From positions 2,356,001 to 2,420,000 of the forward strand of contig NZ_CATQJU010000001.1 of the NCBI RefSeq assembly GCF_958301595.1: a stretch of 64,000 nucleotides of DNA, given 5' to 3'. Shown here piece by piece: positions 17,956 to 27,477 of this stretch. The first letter of the stretch is position 1. Every line of letters begins with the position of its first letter. Below the pieces are notes generated by a model. The model did not search any database. It saw only the letters and a program-made list of their open reading frames with translations, and was not told the DNA's origin. The stretch is from Porphyromonas vaginalis (GTDB taxonomy: Bacteria; Bacteroidota; Bacteroidia; Bacteroidales; Porphyromonadaceae). A program made the position numbers and the translations under genes.

Positions 17956-19245
17956 ATGAAGCGCACCTTACTCTTACTCGGACTACTGCTATCCTTTTGG
18001 GCACTACCTGCTCAGAAGGCTGTCTCGTGGGAGGATATCCCAAACGTACAGCTACAGGACAGCACGCAGTTTGTCTCCGACATAGCGCACATCATCGAGC
18101 CCGAGGCGCGACAACGAATCAACGAAGCGATCCTAAGCATGCGCCAGACGCATGGCGTGGAGGGAGTCGTCATCACCCTCCCCTCCATCGGTCAGAGTGG
18201 CTCTATCGAGGATCTCGCACGAGAGATACTTCGTGGCTGGGGCGTGGGCTCTAAGATAGACAATAGTGGCTTTGTCATGCTCATCTCGCTAGATAGTCGT
18301 CAGATACGCATCGAGACGGGCTACGGACTAGAGGGCGTGCTACCAGATGCCCTCTGTAGTCAGATCATTGCTCATCGTATGGCTCCACACTTCAAGCGTG
18401 GAGACTACAGTACAGGTATCCTCTCTGGCGTGCAGGCGATACAAGAGACGATCACGGCAAACTACGAGGGAGCGACGCGCACCGATGGTGCTGAGGAGGA
18501 GCTAGAGGCACGGAGTGTGTTCAACGGATTGATGATTCTCTTGGTGCTGATCCTCTGTGTCGTCATGATAGCCTCTTATAAAGACGAGCAGACAGCTCCG
18601 GAGCAGCGCATCAAGCGACTCAATAGGCAGATCGTAAGCTTCCTATTCATAGCTTTGATCTTAATGATCGGTGGAAGCTTCCTCTTGATAGCGGGAGCCA
18701 TTGTCGTACTCCTCGCTCTCTACGCGATCTTGCGCCATCGGCTCTCTCGAGAGGCACTCATCTGTCACACATGTCATCAGAGCAAGCTACAGACTCTCTC
18801 AGACACGGCTAAGCTGTCGCTACTCACACCTGCACAGCAGCTGGAGGAGCGACTCGGCAGTGTGCACTACCTCGTCAAGCAGTGTGATAATTGTGGTGCC
18901 GTAGAGCGTTATGGCGAGGTAGATGGCAACTCACGCTACAAGCGTTGTCCGCACTGCGGGACCTATGCGCTGCAACACACTGGTACGCGCCGACTGCGCT
19001 CTACTGATCGGCATATCGCCTACATCCATCGTCAGGAGTATCACTGTCTCTACTGCGATCAAGACCATCACACAGACGAAACGGTCTACAAAGAGAGCAA
19101 CTCTGCTCTAGACGGAGCTATACTCGGCGGTATCATCGGTAGCTCCCTCGGACGAGGCGGTGGTGGTTTCGGCGGCGGCGGTTTCGGTGGCGGAGGCTTC
19201 GGTGGCGGTTCAGGCGGTGGTGGCGGTGCCACTGGAGGCTGGTAA
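17956..19245 (+). CDS. TPM-domain (YgcG/Psb32-type) membrane protein
   Basis: 429 residues. It has a signal peptide (about 1-19, LLLLGLLLSFWALPAQ), a TPM domain (about 40-165; REILRGWGVGSKIDNSG, IRIETGYGLEGVLPD), and transmembrane segments at about 190-207 and 225-260. A cytoplasmic-type region follows with several CxxC zinc pairs (CHTCHQ, CDNCG, CPHCG, CLYCDQ), then a Gly-rich tail (GGGFGGGGFGGGGFGGG). TPM domains have been linked to phosphatase activity and to folding of membrane complexes; the role here is not known. The pairing with lemA suggests a shared envelope function. Confidence 0.88.
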   Translation: MKRTLLLLGLLLSFWALPAQKAVSWEDIPNVQLQDSTQFVSDIAHIIEPEARQRINEAILSMRQTHGVEGVVITLPSIGQSGSIEDLAREILRGWGVGSKIDNSGFVMLISLDSRQIRIETGYGLEGVLPDALCSQIIAHRMAPHFKRGDYSTGILSGVQAIQETITANYEGATRTDGAEEELEARSVFNGLMILLVLILCVVMIASYKDEQTAPEQRIKRLNRQIVSFLFIALILMIGGSFLLIAGAIVVLLALYAILRHRLSREALICHTCHQSKLQTLSDTAKLSLLTPAQQLEERLGSVHYLVKQCDNCGAVERYGEVDGNSRYKRCPHCGTYALQHTGTRRLRSTDRHIAYIHRQEYHCLYCDQDHHTDETVYKESNSALDGAILGGIIGSSLGRGGGGFGGGGFGGGGFGGGSGGGGGATGGW

Positions 19246-19275
19246 ACGTGTACTACACCTTATATCTTAGGCATT

Positions 19276-20298
19276 ATGTCCATACTACTCTACTTCTTAC
19301 TGCTCATCTTAGGCTTGGTCATGATCACGGCTGGGGCCAACTTCCTCACCAATGGGTCTGTGACGATTGCTGAGCGACTAGGTGTGTCTCAACTAGTGAT
19401 CGGTCTCACGATCGTAGGCTTTGGCACCTCAGCCCCGGAGTTAGTCGTGAGCATCACCTCGGCTCTGGCCAACAAGCCAGACATAGCCATCGCCAACGTG
19501 GTAGGAAGTAACATCGCCAATATCCTCCTCATCCTAGGCGTCAGTGCTATGATCTACCCGATTCGTGTGACGCATGACGCTATGAAGCGAGACATACCGA
19601 TCGCCATGCTGGTCACAGCCATCTGTCTCGTCATGGCGAGCGATAATCTCCTCACGGGAGGCTTCTCGGGCAACATCATCGATCGTGGCGACGGCATCGT
19701 GCTCCTCTGCTTCCTCATCTTTTACCTTTATCTAGCCTTCATGTCTGCGCCCAAGGAAAAGGCACCCAAGCCTGACCTCTCGTCACTAGAAGATGATCTA
19801 GATAAGTCTAAGGCAAAGCATGCAACCAGGACACTGCTAATCTCTATCGCTAAGGTCATCGGCGGACTCGCTCTACTGATCTTCGGTGGACGTCTATTCG
19901 TAGACAATGCCTCTAGTATAGCACGCTCGTGGGGTGTGAGCGAAGCAATCATCGGACTCACCATCGTCGCTATCGGCACCTCACTGCCAGAGCTGGCCAC
20001 ATCGATCGTAGCAGCTGTCAAACGTCAACCCGACTTAGCCATCGGCAACGTTGTGGGAAGCTGTATCTTCAACATTCTCTTCATCCTCGGTGCCTCTGCC
20101 TCGATCACACCTCTAGTACCAGCCGGCATACAGCTCTTGGATTATCTAATGATGCTAGTGGCTGTCTTCCTCCTCTTTATCTTTAGCAACGTACTCGGAC
20201 GAGCTATGATCAGCCGCAAGGAGGGCATTGCCCTGCTCGCCGTCTACATAGCCTATATGACCTACCTGATCCTCCAGTCGCTAGGCACCGGCATCTAG
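19276..20298 (+). CDS. Calcium/sodium antiporter (CaCA family, YrbG-like)
   Basis: 340-residue inner-membrane exchanger with about ten transmembrane helices. It has the two inverted alpha repeats that define the family: GFGTSAPELVVSITSAL with NVVGSNIANILLILG in the first half, and AIGTSLPELATSIVAA with NVVGSCIFNILFILGA in the second. The acidic residues in the two PEL motifs are the cation ligands. It probably exports Ca2+ using the Na+ or H+ gradient. It starts 30 bp after the TPM gene. Confidence 0.93.
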   Translation: MSILLYFLLLILGLVMITAGANFLTNGSVTIAERLGVSQLVIGLTIVGFGTSAPELVVSITSALANKPDIAIANVVGSNIANILLILGVSAMIYPIRVTHDAMKRDIPIAMLVTAICLVMASDNLLTGGFSGNIIDRGDGIVLLCFLIFYLYLAFMSAPKEKAPKPDLSSLEDDLDKSKAKHATRTLLISIAKVIGGLALLIFGGRLFVDNASSIARSWGVSEAIIGLTIVAIGTSLPELATSIVAAVKRQPDLAIGNVVGSCIFNILFILGASASITPLVPAGIQLLDYLMMLVAVFLLFIFSNVLGRAMISRKEGIALLAVYIAYMTYLILQSLGTGI

Positions 20299-20428
20299 CC
20301 ACTCAGCCGCTCCCCCTTCAGCACTCGTTTTACAGAGTCATCTGGTTTAGCAAACTGCGGGATGCACTTTTACGGGCCTTTGAGTCTCTGGGGAAGGTCG
20401 AGCGATCAGTGCTAATCGCTTCATTTTG

Positions 20429-20436
20429 TATCTTTG
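20429..20436 (+). promoter_or_regulatory. -7 box upstream of RNase P RNA
   Basis: TATCTTTG matches TAnnTTTG exactly. It would start a transcript near 20443, about 50 nt before the predicted mature 5' end of rnpB, leaving a short leader to be trimmed. Confidence 0.55.
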
Positions 20437-20493
20437 CACCTGTGGAGGTCATTGCTCTAGAGTGAGAGCCTCCCAGTGACGTATCATGGATAT

Positions 20494-20888
20494 GGCAGTA
20501 GATCGGCTTGTCGCTGTCGCTAGTGGATGAGAGCCTCGGCTCCGCATCTCGTGCGAGAGAGGAAAGTCCGGGCAACGCAGAGTACCATACTCCCTAACAG
20601 AGAGCTATCCGCGAGGGTAGGTGACGTGTAGAAGAGAATGACCGCCCAGAGGTGCCTACGGCACGCTGGGTAAGGGTGAGAAGGTGAGGTAAGAGCTCAC
20701 CAGCAGTGTGGGTGACCCACTGGCTGTACACACTATGGGTTGCAAGATCAAGTATACCGACGCTATGAGGGCTACTCGTCCTAGTCGGAGGGTAGATTGC
20801 TAGAGGCACTCGGCAACGAGTGTCGTAGATAAATGACAAGCACCACTCCTCGTGAGTGGCACAAAACCCGGCTTATAGATCTACTGCC
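20494..20888 (+). ncRNA. rnpB: RNase P RNA, bacterial class A
   Basis: The catalytic RNA that removes tRNA 5' leaders. The universal P4 5' strand with its surroundings, GAGAGGAAAGTCCGGGC, is at 20556-20572. The 3' partner ACAAAACCCGGCTTA is at about 20861-20875. The closing helix P1 is visible as GGCAGTAGATC (20494-20504) pairing with GATCTACTGCC (20878-20888), which sets both ends at about 395 nt. It fills the 685-bp gap between the exchanger and the YihY gene. Confidence 0.93.
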
Positions 20889-20983
20889 CTCTCCGTGATT
20901 CGCTTCGCCAGCGCCGGGCGAGGTGATGCCCAGCAAAGCACACCTCCCTGTCGTACCATATATAATATAATATCGCTAACTTC

Positions 20984-22438
20984 ATGCCACAACATACCAA
21001 CTCTATACAACATAAGCGTCCCAGCTCTCAGCAGGCTACAACCGTAGAGCACGCCGCTCGCAAGCCCTCCACCTGGGTGCGCAAGCTCAAGGTGGGAGCC
21101 TACAAGGTGATTCGCTTCCTCACGAGCGACATGTGGCACATACAGCCACAGGAGGTGCGAGGCTTCAGACGGCTCTATATCAATACGCTCAAGGCTCTCT
21201 ATATGGCCATCAAGGGCTATGTGGATCAACGGTTGAGTCGCCATGCCTCGGCACTGACCTACCGGACGTTTCTTTCTATCGTGCCGATGCTCGCGCTTAT
21301 TGTAGCTTTTGCCAAGGGCTTTGGTTTTCAAGACACGATCTACGACTTTCTGATGACCTATATGCCAGGGCATCAGAACGAGCTAGACACGATGATGGGC
21401 TTTGTGGAGAACTATCTAGGGCAGGTACAGGGAGGGCTCTTCTTAGGTGTCGGCTTGGTGCTGTTTCTCTACACGATCTTCCTCCTTTTGGACACGATCG
21501 AGCAGACCTTCAACGTCATCTGGGGGGTGCCGCGAGGACGCTCCATAGGACGTAAGCTGACGGACTACATCACGATGGTCGTGCTACTGCCTATCTTGAT
21601 GACGCTCTCGTCAGGAATGACCGTGATGATGGCGACGATAAAGAACACGTGGTTCAACGACTACATACTCTTCACGCCTCTGTGGGAGTTTATGCTCAAG
21701 CTCTTCCCGTACATCATCCTCATCTTTATGTTTGTGGGTATATTTATGGCACTGCCTAACACCCGGGTCAAGTTCCTCCCAGCACTCATCGCTGGTGCCA
21801 TAGCTGGTAGTGCCTTCCAAATCCTGCAGGCACTCTACGTTAGCGGTATCCTATGGATCTCTAAGTACAATGCTATCTATGGTGGATTTGCCGCTATACC
21901 GCTCTTGCTCTTATGGCTGCAGGTGGTTTGGTCCATCACGCTCTTTAGTGCTAAGCTATGCTTCTCCATACAGAATGTGGTGAACTTTACCTACGCCAAG
22001 GACGCAACCAATGTCTCTCCTCGCTACTCCGACTTCCTGATAGTTCTGGTGATGGCTCACATCGTGCAGCGCTTCCTCGATCACACGGAGCCTGAGCCAC
22101 ATGATATACCTTCACTCTCAGAGGCCTGTCACCTGCCGATCAATCAGACCAGTGAGATCATCGCTAAGCTACTCGAGGAGGATCTGATCATCGAGGTAGT
22201 CTATAGCTCTCGTGACAAGGAGCTGCACTACAACCTAGCCGTCGACCCCGACTTGCTGACCGTGGGGTACCTCTTAGATCGCTTGGATCGCTCAGGACAT
22301 CGTAACCACATGCTCACGCAGCAGCAGTTTGCCGAGGAGTGGGAGCTAGTGGTCGCTTCACGCCGTGCCTTTACGGAGCCACCACTGACGACGCTACTCG
22401 CAGACCTGCCTCTGGGCAGAAAACAATCAACCACCTAA
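20984..22438 (+). CDS. YihY/BrkB family inner-membrane protein
   Basis: 484 residues with a basic cytoplasmic N-terminus (about 80 residues), the SRHASALTYRTFLSIVPMLA entry motif of the YihY/UPF0761 family, six predicted transmembrane helices, and a C-terminal cytoplasmic winged-helix-like region (SEACHLPINQTSEIIAKLLE). The family was once called RNase BN in error; its real role is uncertain and transport or envelope homeostasis has been proposed. It ends 11 bp before the patatin start. Confidence 0.9.
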   Translation: MPQHTNSIQHKRPSSQQATTVEHAARKPSTWVRKLKVGAYKVIRFLTSDMWHIQPQEVRGFRRLYINTLKALYMAIKGYVDQRLSRHASALTYRTFLSIVPMLALIVAFAKGFGFQDTIYDFLMTYMPGHQNELDTMMGFVENYLGQVQGGLFLGVGLVLFLYTIFLLLDTIEQTFNVIWGVPRGRSIGRKLTDYITMVVLLPILMTLSSGMTVMMATIKNTWFNDYILFTPLWEFMLKLFPYIILIFMFVGIFMALPNTRVKFLPALIAGAIAGSAFQILQALYVSGILWISKYNAIYGGFAAIPLLLLWLQVVWSITLFSAKLCFSIQNVVNFTYAKDATNVSPRYSDFLIVLVMAHIVQRFLDHTEPEPHDIPSLSEACHLPINQTSEIIAKLLEEDLIIEVVYSSRDKELHYNLAVDPDLLTVGYLLDRLDRSGHRNHMLTQQQFAEEWELVVASRRAFTEPPLTTLLADLPLGRKQSTT

Positions 22439-22449
22439 ATGAACCTGAT

Positions 22450-23367
22450 ATGGCACTCAACACTTCCGATCTAAAAGCTCAGGGAGAGCGTCTCATAGAG
22501 CGTAGCTCTGCCCTCATTTCCACTTCGCTCGATAAGCTGGTAGAGCGTGTCCGCACATGGACTTACGGCAAGCGACCTACCTTCGGTCTAGCTCTCTGTG
22601 GCGGAGCTGCTCGTGGGCTAGCCTACATAGGTGTCTTTCGTTTTCTAGAGGAGCATCACGTACGGCCTGACATCATCGCCGGGACTAGCGTCGGCTCGCT
22701 CATGGGGGCACTCTATGCAGACGGCTACAGTAGTGAGGAGATCTATGACCTGTCGTCAAATTTTGTCTTCATGAATATGACCTCGCTGACTACTCCGAGG
22801 CTCTCACTGCTCAAGACCAATAAGTATCGACAATTTCTCAAAGAGACCCTACGCCATGAGCGCATTGAAGATCTACCGATCCCCATGCACATCATCGCGA
22901 CCAACTTGAATAAAGCCGAGGCGCGTGACTTTACAGAGGGTGACCTAGCCTCTACCGTGGTGGCCTCCTGCTCGATACCGATCCTCTTCGAGCCGGTTGT
23001 CATCGATGGCGAGCAGTATGTCGATGGTGGGGTCTTTATGAATCTCCCCGCACGTCCCATCCGTGAGTCGTGCGACTTCCTCCTCGGGATCAACCTAAGC
23101 CCGGTGGTAGACAATACGCCTACGAAAAACATGCTCCGTCTCTCGGACCGTCTCATACGCATTATGATGCGTGCTAATGTGACTATCGACCTAGAGCTCT
23201 GCGACGTTGTACTTCAGTCACCCCTACTCTCGCACTTTGGTGCCTACGATGTATCTCCCGTAGATATCATCTCAGACATTGGCTACCAGCTCATCAGCAA
23301 GGCATACGAAGAGGAGGAGCAGTTTAGAGAGATCATCGACCTACTCTCACAGCAGGGCAAAGCATAG
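22450..23367 (+). CDS. Patatin-like phospholipase
   Basis: 305 residues from ATG 22450 (MALNTSDLKAQG); a longer frame from 22339 would overlap YihY by 100 bp and is rejected. The catalytic features are complete: oxyanion loop GGAARGLAYIG, nucleophile elbow GTSVGS (GxSxG) and the DGG of the Ser-Asp dyad in YVDGGVFMNLP. It resembles RssA-type bacterial patatins, predicted serine lipid acyl hydrolases. It has no signal peptide, so it is cytoplasmic or peripheral. It is followed after 3 bp by the GH13 gene. Confidence 0.92.
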   Translation: MALNTSDLKAQGERLIERSSALISTSLDKLVERVRTWTYGKRPTFGLALCGGAARGLAYIGVFRFLEEHHVRPDIIAGTSVGSLMGALYADGYSSEEIYDLSSNFVFMNMTSLTTPRLSLLKTNKYRQFLKETLRHERIEDLPIPMHIIATNLNKAEARDFTEGDLASTVVASCSIPILFEPVVIDGEQYVDGGVFMNLPARPIRESCDFLLGINLSPVVDNTPTKNMLRLSDRLIRIMMRANVTIDLELCDVVLQSPLLSHFGAYDVSPVDIISDIGYQLISKAYEEEEQFREIIDLLSQQGKA

Positions 23368-23370
23368 GCT

Positions 23371-25068
23371 ATGCGCACCATAATCTACTCCACACTAGTA
23401 CGTCTATGGGGTAATAAGAAAGCGCACGCTCAGCTGACGCCTCATGGCACTCTAGAGCAAAACGGCACAGGCACGCTCGAAGACTTTGACGATGCAGCAC
23501 TTGACTACCTCGCTTCGCTAGGAGTCTCTCACCTGTGGCCGATAGGGATCATACGCCACGCCACCCAGACACCTTTGCATAGCTGGACAGACTGTCCTGA
23601 CCAACACCCCGACATTGTCAAGGGGCAGGCAGGCTCGCCCTACGCCATCACCGACTACTACGACGTACACCCGACCATCGTGCGAGAGCCGATGAGGCGA
23701 CGAGAGACGTTTCGCTCTTTTGTAGAGCGCTGCCATCGTCATGGATTAAAAGTGATCATAGACTTTGTCCCTAACCATGTATCACGACAGTATGACGGCA
23801 CTCACACGCCCCAGGGGGCTACTCCGCTGGGAGCTAAAGATGATAGGAGCAAAGCATTTGATCCGAACAACAACTTCTACTACCTACCTAGCACTTCGCT
23901 TCAGCTACCCAATCGCTCCTCTAGCTATCACGAGGAGCCGGCGCGTGTCACGGGTAATGACTGCTGGTCTGCCACTCCCTCAGCCAACGACTGGTACGAG
24001 ACGGTCAAGCTGAACTATGGCGTGGACTACCGCCCCGATGGCTCTCGGATCTCACACTTTGACCCGATGCCTGCCACGTGGCTGCAGATGCGAGACATAC
24101 TCTGCTACTGGGCTGCCGAGGGGGTAGACGGCTTTCGCTGTGATATGGTCGAGATGGTGCCAGTGGAGTTTTGGCACTGGGTCATACCGCAGGTACAGGA
24201 GCAGTATCCCGTCACCTTTGTCGCAGAGATCTACCAGATAGACAACTACCACAAGTACTTAGAGGAGGGAGCCTTCGATCTACTCTACGACAAGAGCGGA
24301 CTCTACGACACGCTCTACCAAGTGATCACTCAGGAGCGCTCGGTCTCTGCTATCGAAGAGCGACTCATCTACAATAACAAGGAGTACGCTCCCGACGAGC
24401 TGCTCTACTTCCTAGAGAACCACGATGAGGTGCGTCTTGCCTCGCCTTACTTTGCCGACACGGCTCAGCGAGGACTCACCGCTATGACGCTGCTTGCGCT
24501 CGCTACCCCTAGCCCCCTACTCCTCTACGCGGGTCAGGAGTATGGAGAGAGAGGCGTCGATGCCGAGGGGTATAGTGGTCCTGACGGACGAACCTCGATC
24601 TTTGACTACTGGAGCATCCCCGCTCTGGGTCATCGTGACCCTGCCGACCCGATCTATCAGAGCTATCATCGCCTCATGCAGTGGGCGCAGAATCCAGTCA
24701 TCCTGAGAGGAGCTTTTCACTCGATACAGGAGCAGGCTCGTCAGTGGGGAGGGTTCAATGCTGAGCGCACCTACGGTTACCTACGACTACTAGATCCCGC
24801 AGAGCAAGAGGCTGGCGAAACAATCGGCATCGCCGTCCTAAGCAATTTCACGGCAGACCCACAGCGTTACCCACTCTTCCTCCCAGTCTTGGAGGAGCGC
24901 GTAGAGACGCAGCAGCTGATGCGTGTGACGACACAGACCTATCTAGAAGCTTCCCAGGAGCAACTCTACGCCTTCCAGCCATGGGTTCCGCTGATCGTCA
25001 AGCTCCCCCCTTACAGTGTACAGGTCATCGAGCTACGAAACACAAATTCTGGTAGAATTAGTGGTTAG
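23371..25068 (+). CDS. GH13 alpha-amylase family glycosidase
   Basis: 565-residue cytoplasmic glycoside hydrolase of family 13 (no signal peptide). The four conserved regions are present: DFVPNHV, the nucleophile Asp in GFRCDMVEM, the acid/base Glu in FVAEIYQ, and LENHDE with the third acid. A C-terminal beta domain follows. It may act on glycogen-type or oligosaccharide substrates; exact specificity cannot be read from sequence. It is probably co-transcribed with the patatin and YihY genes. Confidence 0.92.
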   Translation: MRTIIYSTLVRLWGNKKAHAQLTPHGTLEQNGTGTLEDFDDAALDYLASLGVSHLWPIGIIRHATQTPLHSWTDCPDQHPDIVKGQAGSPYAITDYYDVHPTIVREPMRRRETFRSFVERCHRHGLKVIIDFVPNHVSRQYDGTHTPQGATPLGAKDDRSKAFDPNNNFYYLPSTSLQLPNRSSSYHEEPARVTGNDCWSATPSANDWYETVKLNYGVDYRPDGSRISHFDPMPATWLQMRDILCYWAAEGVDGFRCDMVEMVPVEFWHWVIPQVQEQYPVTFVAEIYQIDNYHKYLEEGAFDLLYDKSGLYDTLYQVITQERSVSAIEERLIYNNKEYAPDELLYFLENHDEVRLASPYFADTAQRGLTAMTLLALATPSPLLLYAGQEYGERGVDAEGYSGPDGRTSIFDYWSIPALGHRDPADPIYQSYHRLMQWAQNPVILRGAFHSIQEQARQWGGFNAERTYGYLRLLDPAEQEAGETIGIAVLSNFTADPQRYPLFLPVLEERVETQQLMRVTTQTYLEASQEQLYAFQPWVPLIVKLPPYSVQVIELRNTNSGRISG

Positions 25069-25083
25069 GTGGTGAAAAAGTCG

Positions 25084-25091
25084 TACCTTTG
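25084..25091 (+). promoter_or_regulatory. -7 box for nfnAB
   Basis: TACCTTTG matches the Bacteroidetes -7 consensus, 69 bp before nfnA. The -33 region is weak (TTAG). Confidence 0.5.
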
Positions 25092-25159
25092 GCAATACCT
25101 ATCTCTAGGTACCCTATCGAGACCATTCTTGATTAGCATATATCATATCACACAACGCT

Positions 25160-25945
25160 ATGAATCGTATAGTCAGTAAGACTTTTCTCTCCGAAAAAGT
25201 AGCCAAGCTGGTTGTCGAGGCACCCTTGATTGCCAAGTCACGCCGTGCTGGACACTTTGTCATCGTACGTGTCACCGACCATAGTGAGCGCGTACCCTAC
25301 ACTATTGCCGATGCTGATGTAGATGCCGGCACGATCACGCTGATCGTTCAGGCAGTCGGCGAGTCCTCTCAGCGACTGGTCGCTCTGAACGCTGGAGACA
25401 TGATCCACGACATCGTGGGCCCACTAGGACAAGCCACACATATTGAGAACTTTGGCACCGTAGTCTGTGCTGGTGGTGGTGTCGGTATGGCACCGCTCTA
25501 TCCTATCGCCCGGGCACTCAAGGCTGCTGGCAATAAGGTGATCGTCGTCGCTGCGGCACGTACTAAGGAACTCATCATACTGGAGAAGGAGTTCAGAGAG
25601 TTTGCTGACGAGGTCATCATCATGACCGACGATGGCTCCTACGGCACCAAGGGGCTCGTGACCGATGGTGTCGAGTCTGTCATCAAGCGTGAGAAGGTAG
25701 ACCTCTGCGTGACCATTGGTCCCGCCATCATGATGAAGTTTGTAGCTCTGCTTACTAAGAAGTACAACATCCCTACCACCTCCTCACTCAATACGATCAT
25801 GGTCGACGGCACGGGCATGTGCGGTGCTTGTCGTATCACCGTCGGAGGCAAGACGCGCTTTGTATGCGTCGATGGACCTGAGTTTGACGCTCACCAGGTA
25901 GACTTTGACGAGCTACTGATGCGTCTGAATACCTATAAGAAGTAA
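25160..25945 (+). CDS. nfnA: NfnA-type FAD/[2Fe-2S] subunit (ferredoxin:NADP+ oxidoreductase alpha)
   Basis: 261 residues of the PyrK/NfnA/SudB family. It has an FAD-binding beta-barrel N-domain (YTIADADVDAGTITLIVQA), an NAD-binding domain (CAGGGVGMAPLYPIA) and a C-terminal [2Fe-2S] cluster motif (TGMCGACRITVGG ... FVCVDGPEFD). Because the next gene, 31 bp away, is a GltD-like NfnB subunit, it is most likely NfnA of the electron-bifurcating NADH-dependent ferredoxin:NADP+ oxidoreductase rather than PyrK of a dihydroorotate dehydrogenase. Sulfide dehydrogenase is an older name for the same pair. Confidence 0.88.
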   Translation: MNRIVSKTFLSEKVAKLVVEAPLIAKSRRAGHFVIVRVTDHSERVPYTIADADVDAGTITLIVQAVGESSQRLVALNAGDMIHDIVGPLGQATHIENFGTVVCAGGGVGMAPLYPIARALKAAGNKVIVVAAARTKELIILEKEFREFADEVIIMTDDGSYGTKGLVTDGVESVIKREKVDLCVTIGPAIMMKFVALLTKKYNIPTTSSLNTIMVDGTGMCGACRITVGGKTRFVCVDGPEFDAHQVDFDELLMRLNTYKK

Positions 25946-25976
25946 ACGTATCACTCTGAGTTAACCACATATTACA

Positions 25977-27452
25977 ATGTCAGAACAAAAGGATCTGATC
26001 ACTGCTCGTCGCAACGAACCTTGGCGCGAGGAGCTTCGCAAGGCACATACTGGTAAGGAGCGCATGGCTATACCACGAGTCAAGATGACTGAGGTAGATC
26101 CACACGAGCGTGCTCACAGTCTAACGAAAGAGGTCAACTGTGGTCTCACCGAGGCTGAGGCGCGTCAGGAGGCTATCCGCTGTCTCGACTGTGCCAACCC
26201 CTCTTGTATGGAGGGTTGCCCCGTATCAATCAACATACCCTCTTTTATCAAAAACGTAGAGCGTGGAGACTTTGCAGCAGCTGCGCACATCATCCGTGAG
26301 AGTAGCTCGCTGCCCGCTGTGTGCGGTCGTGTATGCCCTCAGGAGAAGCAGTGTGAGAAGCACTGTATCTACACGGAGAAGATGAAGCGCAACGCCGTCG
26401 CCATCGGTTATCTAGAGCGCTTTGTAGCAGATTATGAGCGTGAGAATGGGCTGTACGAGCTACCCGAGATGGCTCCCGCCAATGGCAAGAAAATCGCCGT
26501 CATCGGTAGTGGTCCTGCCGGACTCTCCTTCGCTGGCGATATGGCACGCTGGGGGTACGATGTGACCGTCTTCGAGGCTCTGCACGAGGTCGGTGGCGTG
26601 CTGAAGTATGGTATCCCCGAGTTCCGCCTCCCGCTACGCGTCGTCAATGCCGAACTCAAGATCTTAGAGCAGATGGGCGTACACTTTGAGACCAATGTCG
26701 TCGTAGGTCGTACGCTCTCTTACGAGCAGCTACAGGAGATGGGCTTCGTAGGCATCTTCGTGGGTAGTGGTGCTGGCTTGCCCAACTTTATGAATATCCC
26801 TGGCGAAAACCTCGCCGGCGTCATGAGCTCTAACGAATACCTCACCCGTGTCAACCTGATGGGCGCTGGTACCGAGGGTGCTGAGACACCTATCTATAAG
26901 GGAGACGTGGTCGCTGTCATCGGGGGTGGTAACACTGCTATGGACTCAGTCCGTACGGCACTCCGCCTTGGTGCTAAGCGTGCTATGATCGTCTATCGTC
27001 GTAGCGAGGAGGAGATGCCCGCACGTCATGAGGAGATCCTGCATGCTAAGGCTGAGGGCGTCGAGTTCCTCACCCTACATAACCCTATCGAGTACGAGGG
27101 CAACGAAAAGGGCAAAGTGTGCCGTATGAAGCTGCAGCGCATGGAGCTAGGCGACCCCACACCCGATGGTCGTCGCAAGCCGGTCCCCATACCTGGAGCT
27201 ATCGATGAGGTAGATGTAGATGTCGTCGTTGTGAGCATCGGTGTCTCGCCGAACCCACTCATACCACGCTCCTTCCAGGGTCTGGAAGTTTCGCCCAAGG
27301 GGACTGTCATCGTCAACGAGCAGAACCAGAGCTCTATCAAAGAGGTCTACGCTGGTGGCGATATCGTCCGTGGAGGTGCCACAGTCATCCTCGCTATGGG
27401 TGACGGACGCAAGGCTGCTGCCAATATGCACGCAGCTCTAAGCCAGCAGTAA
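25977..27452 (+). CDS. nfnB: NfnB subunit (GltD/glutamate-synthase small-subunit family)
   Basis: 491 residues. The N-terminal cysteine-rich domain (CLDCANPSCMEGCPV ... CGRVCPQEKQCEKHC) binds two [4Fe-4S] clusters. An FAD motif follows (AVIGSGPAGLSFAGD) and an NADPH motif (AVIGGGNTAMDSVRTALRLG), with RRSEEEMPAR near the end. Often auto-annotated as gltA/gltD. With no large glutamate synthase subunit nearby and NfnA directly upstream, the bifurcating NfnAB complex is the better reading. It would link NADH, NADPH and ferredoxin pools in an anaerobe. Confidence 0.9.
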   Translation: MSEQKDLITARRNEPWREELRKAHTGKERMAIPRVKMTEVDPHERAHSLTKEVNCGLTEAEARQEAIRCLDCANPSCMEGCPVSINIPSFIKNVERGDFAAAAHIIRESSSLPAVCGRVCPQEKQCEKHCIYTEKMKRNAVAIGYLERFVADYERENGLYELPEMAPANGKKIAVIGSGPAGLSFAGDMARWGYDVTVFEALHEVGGVLKYGIPEFRLPLRVVNAELKILEQMGVHFETNVVVGRTLSYEQLQEMGFVGIFVGSGAGLPNFMNIPGENLAGVMSSNEYLTRVNLMGAGTEGAETPIYKGDVVAVIGGGNTAMDSVRTALRLGAKRAMIVYRRSEEEMPARHEEILHAKAEGVEFLTLHNPIEYEGNEKGKVCRMKLQRMELGDPTPDGRRKPVPIPGAIDEVDVDVVVVSIGVSPNPLIPRSFQGLEVSPKGTVIVNEQNQSSIKEVYAGGDIVRGGATVILAMGDGRKAAANMHAALSQQ

Positions 27453-27477
27453 CTCAGCACAGCCAGTAGCTCTGCCT

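Noticed and set aside
25160-25945. PyrK subunit of dihydroorotate dehydrogenase
   Set aside because: The family is shared, but no pyrD is adjacent while an NfnB-like gene is, so NfnA is preferred.
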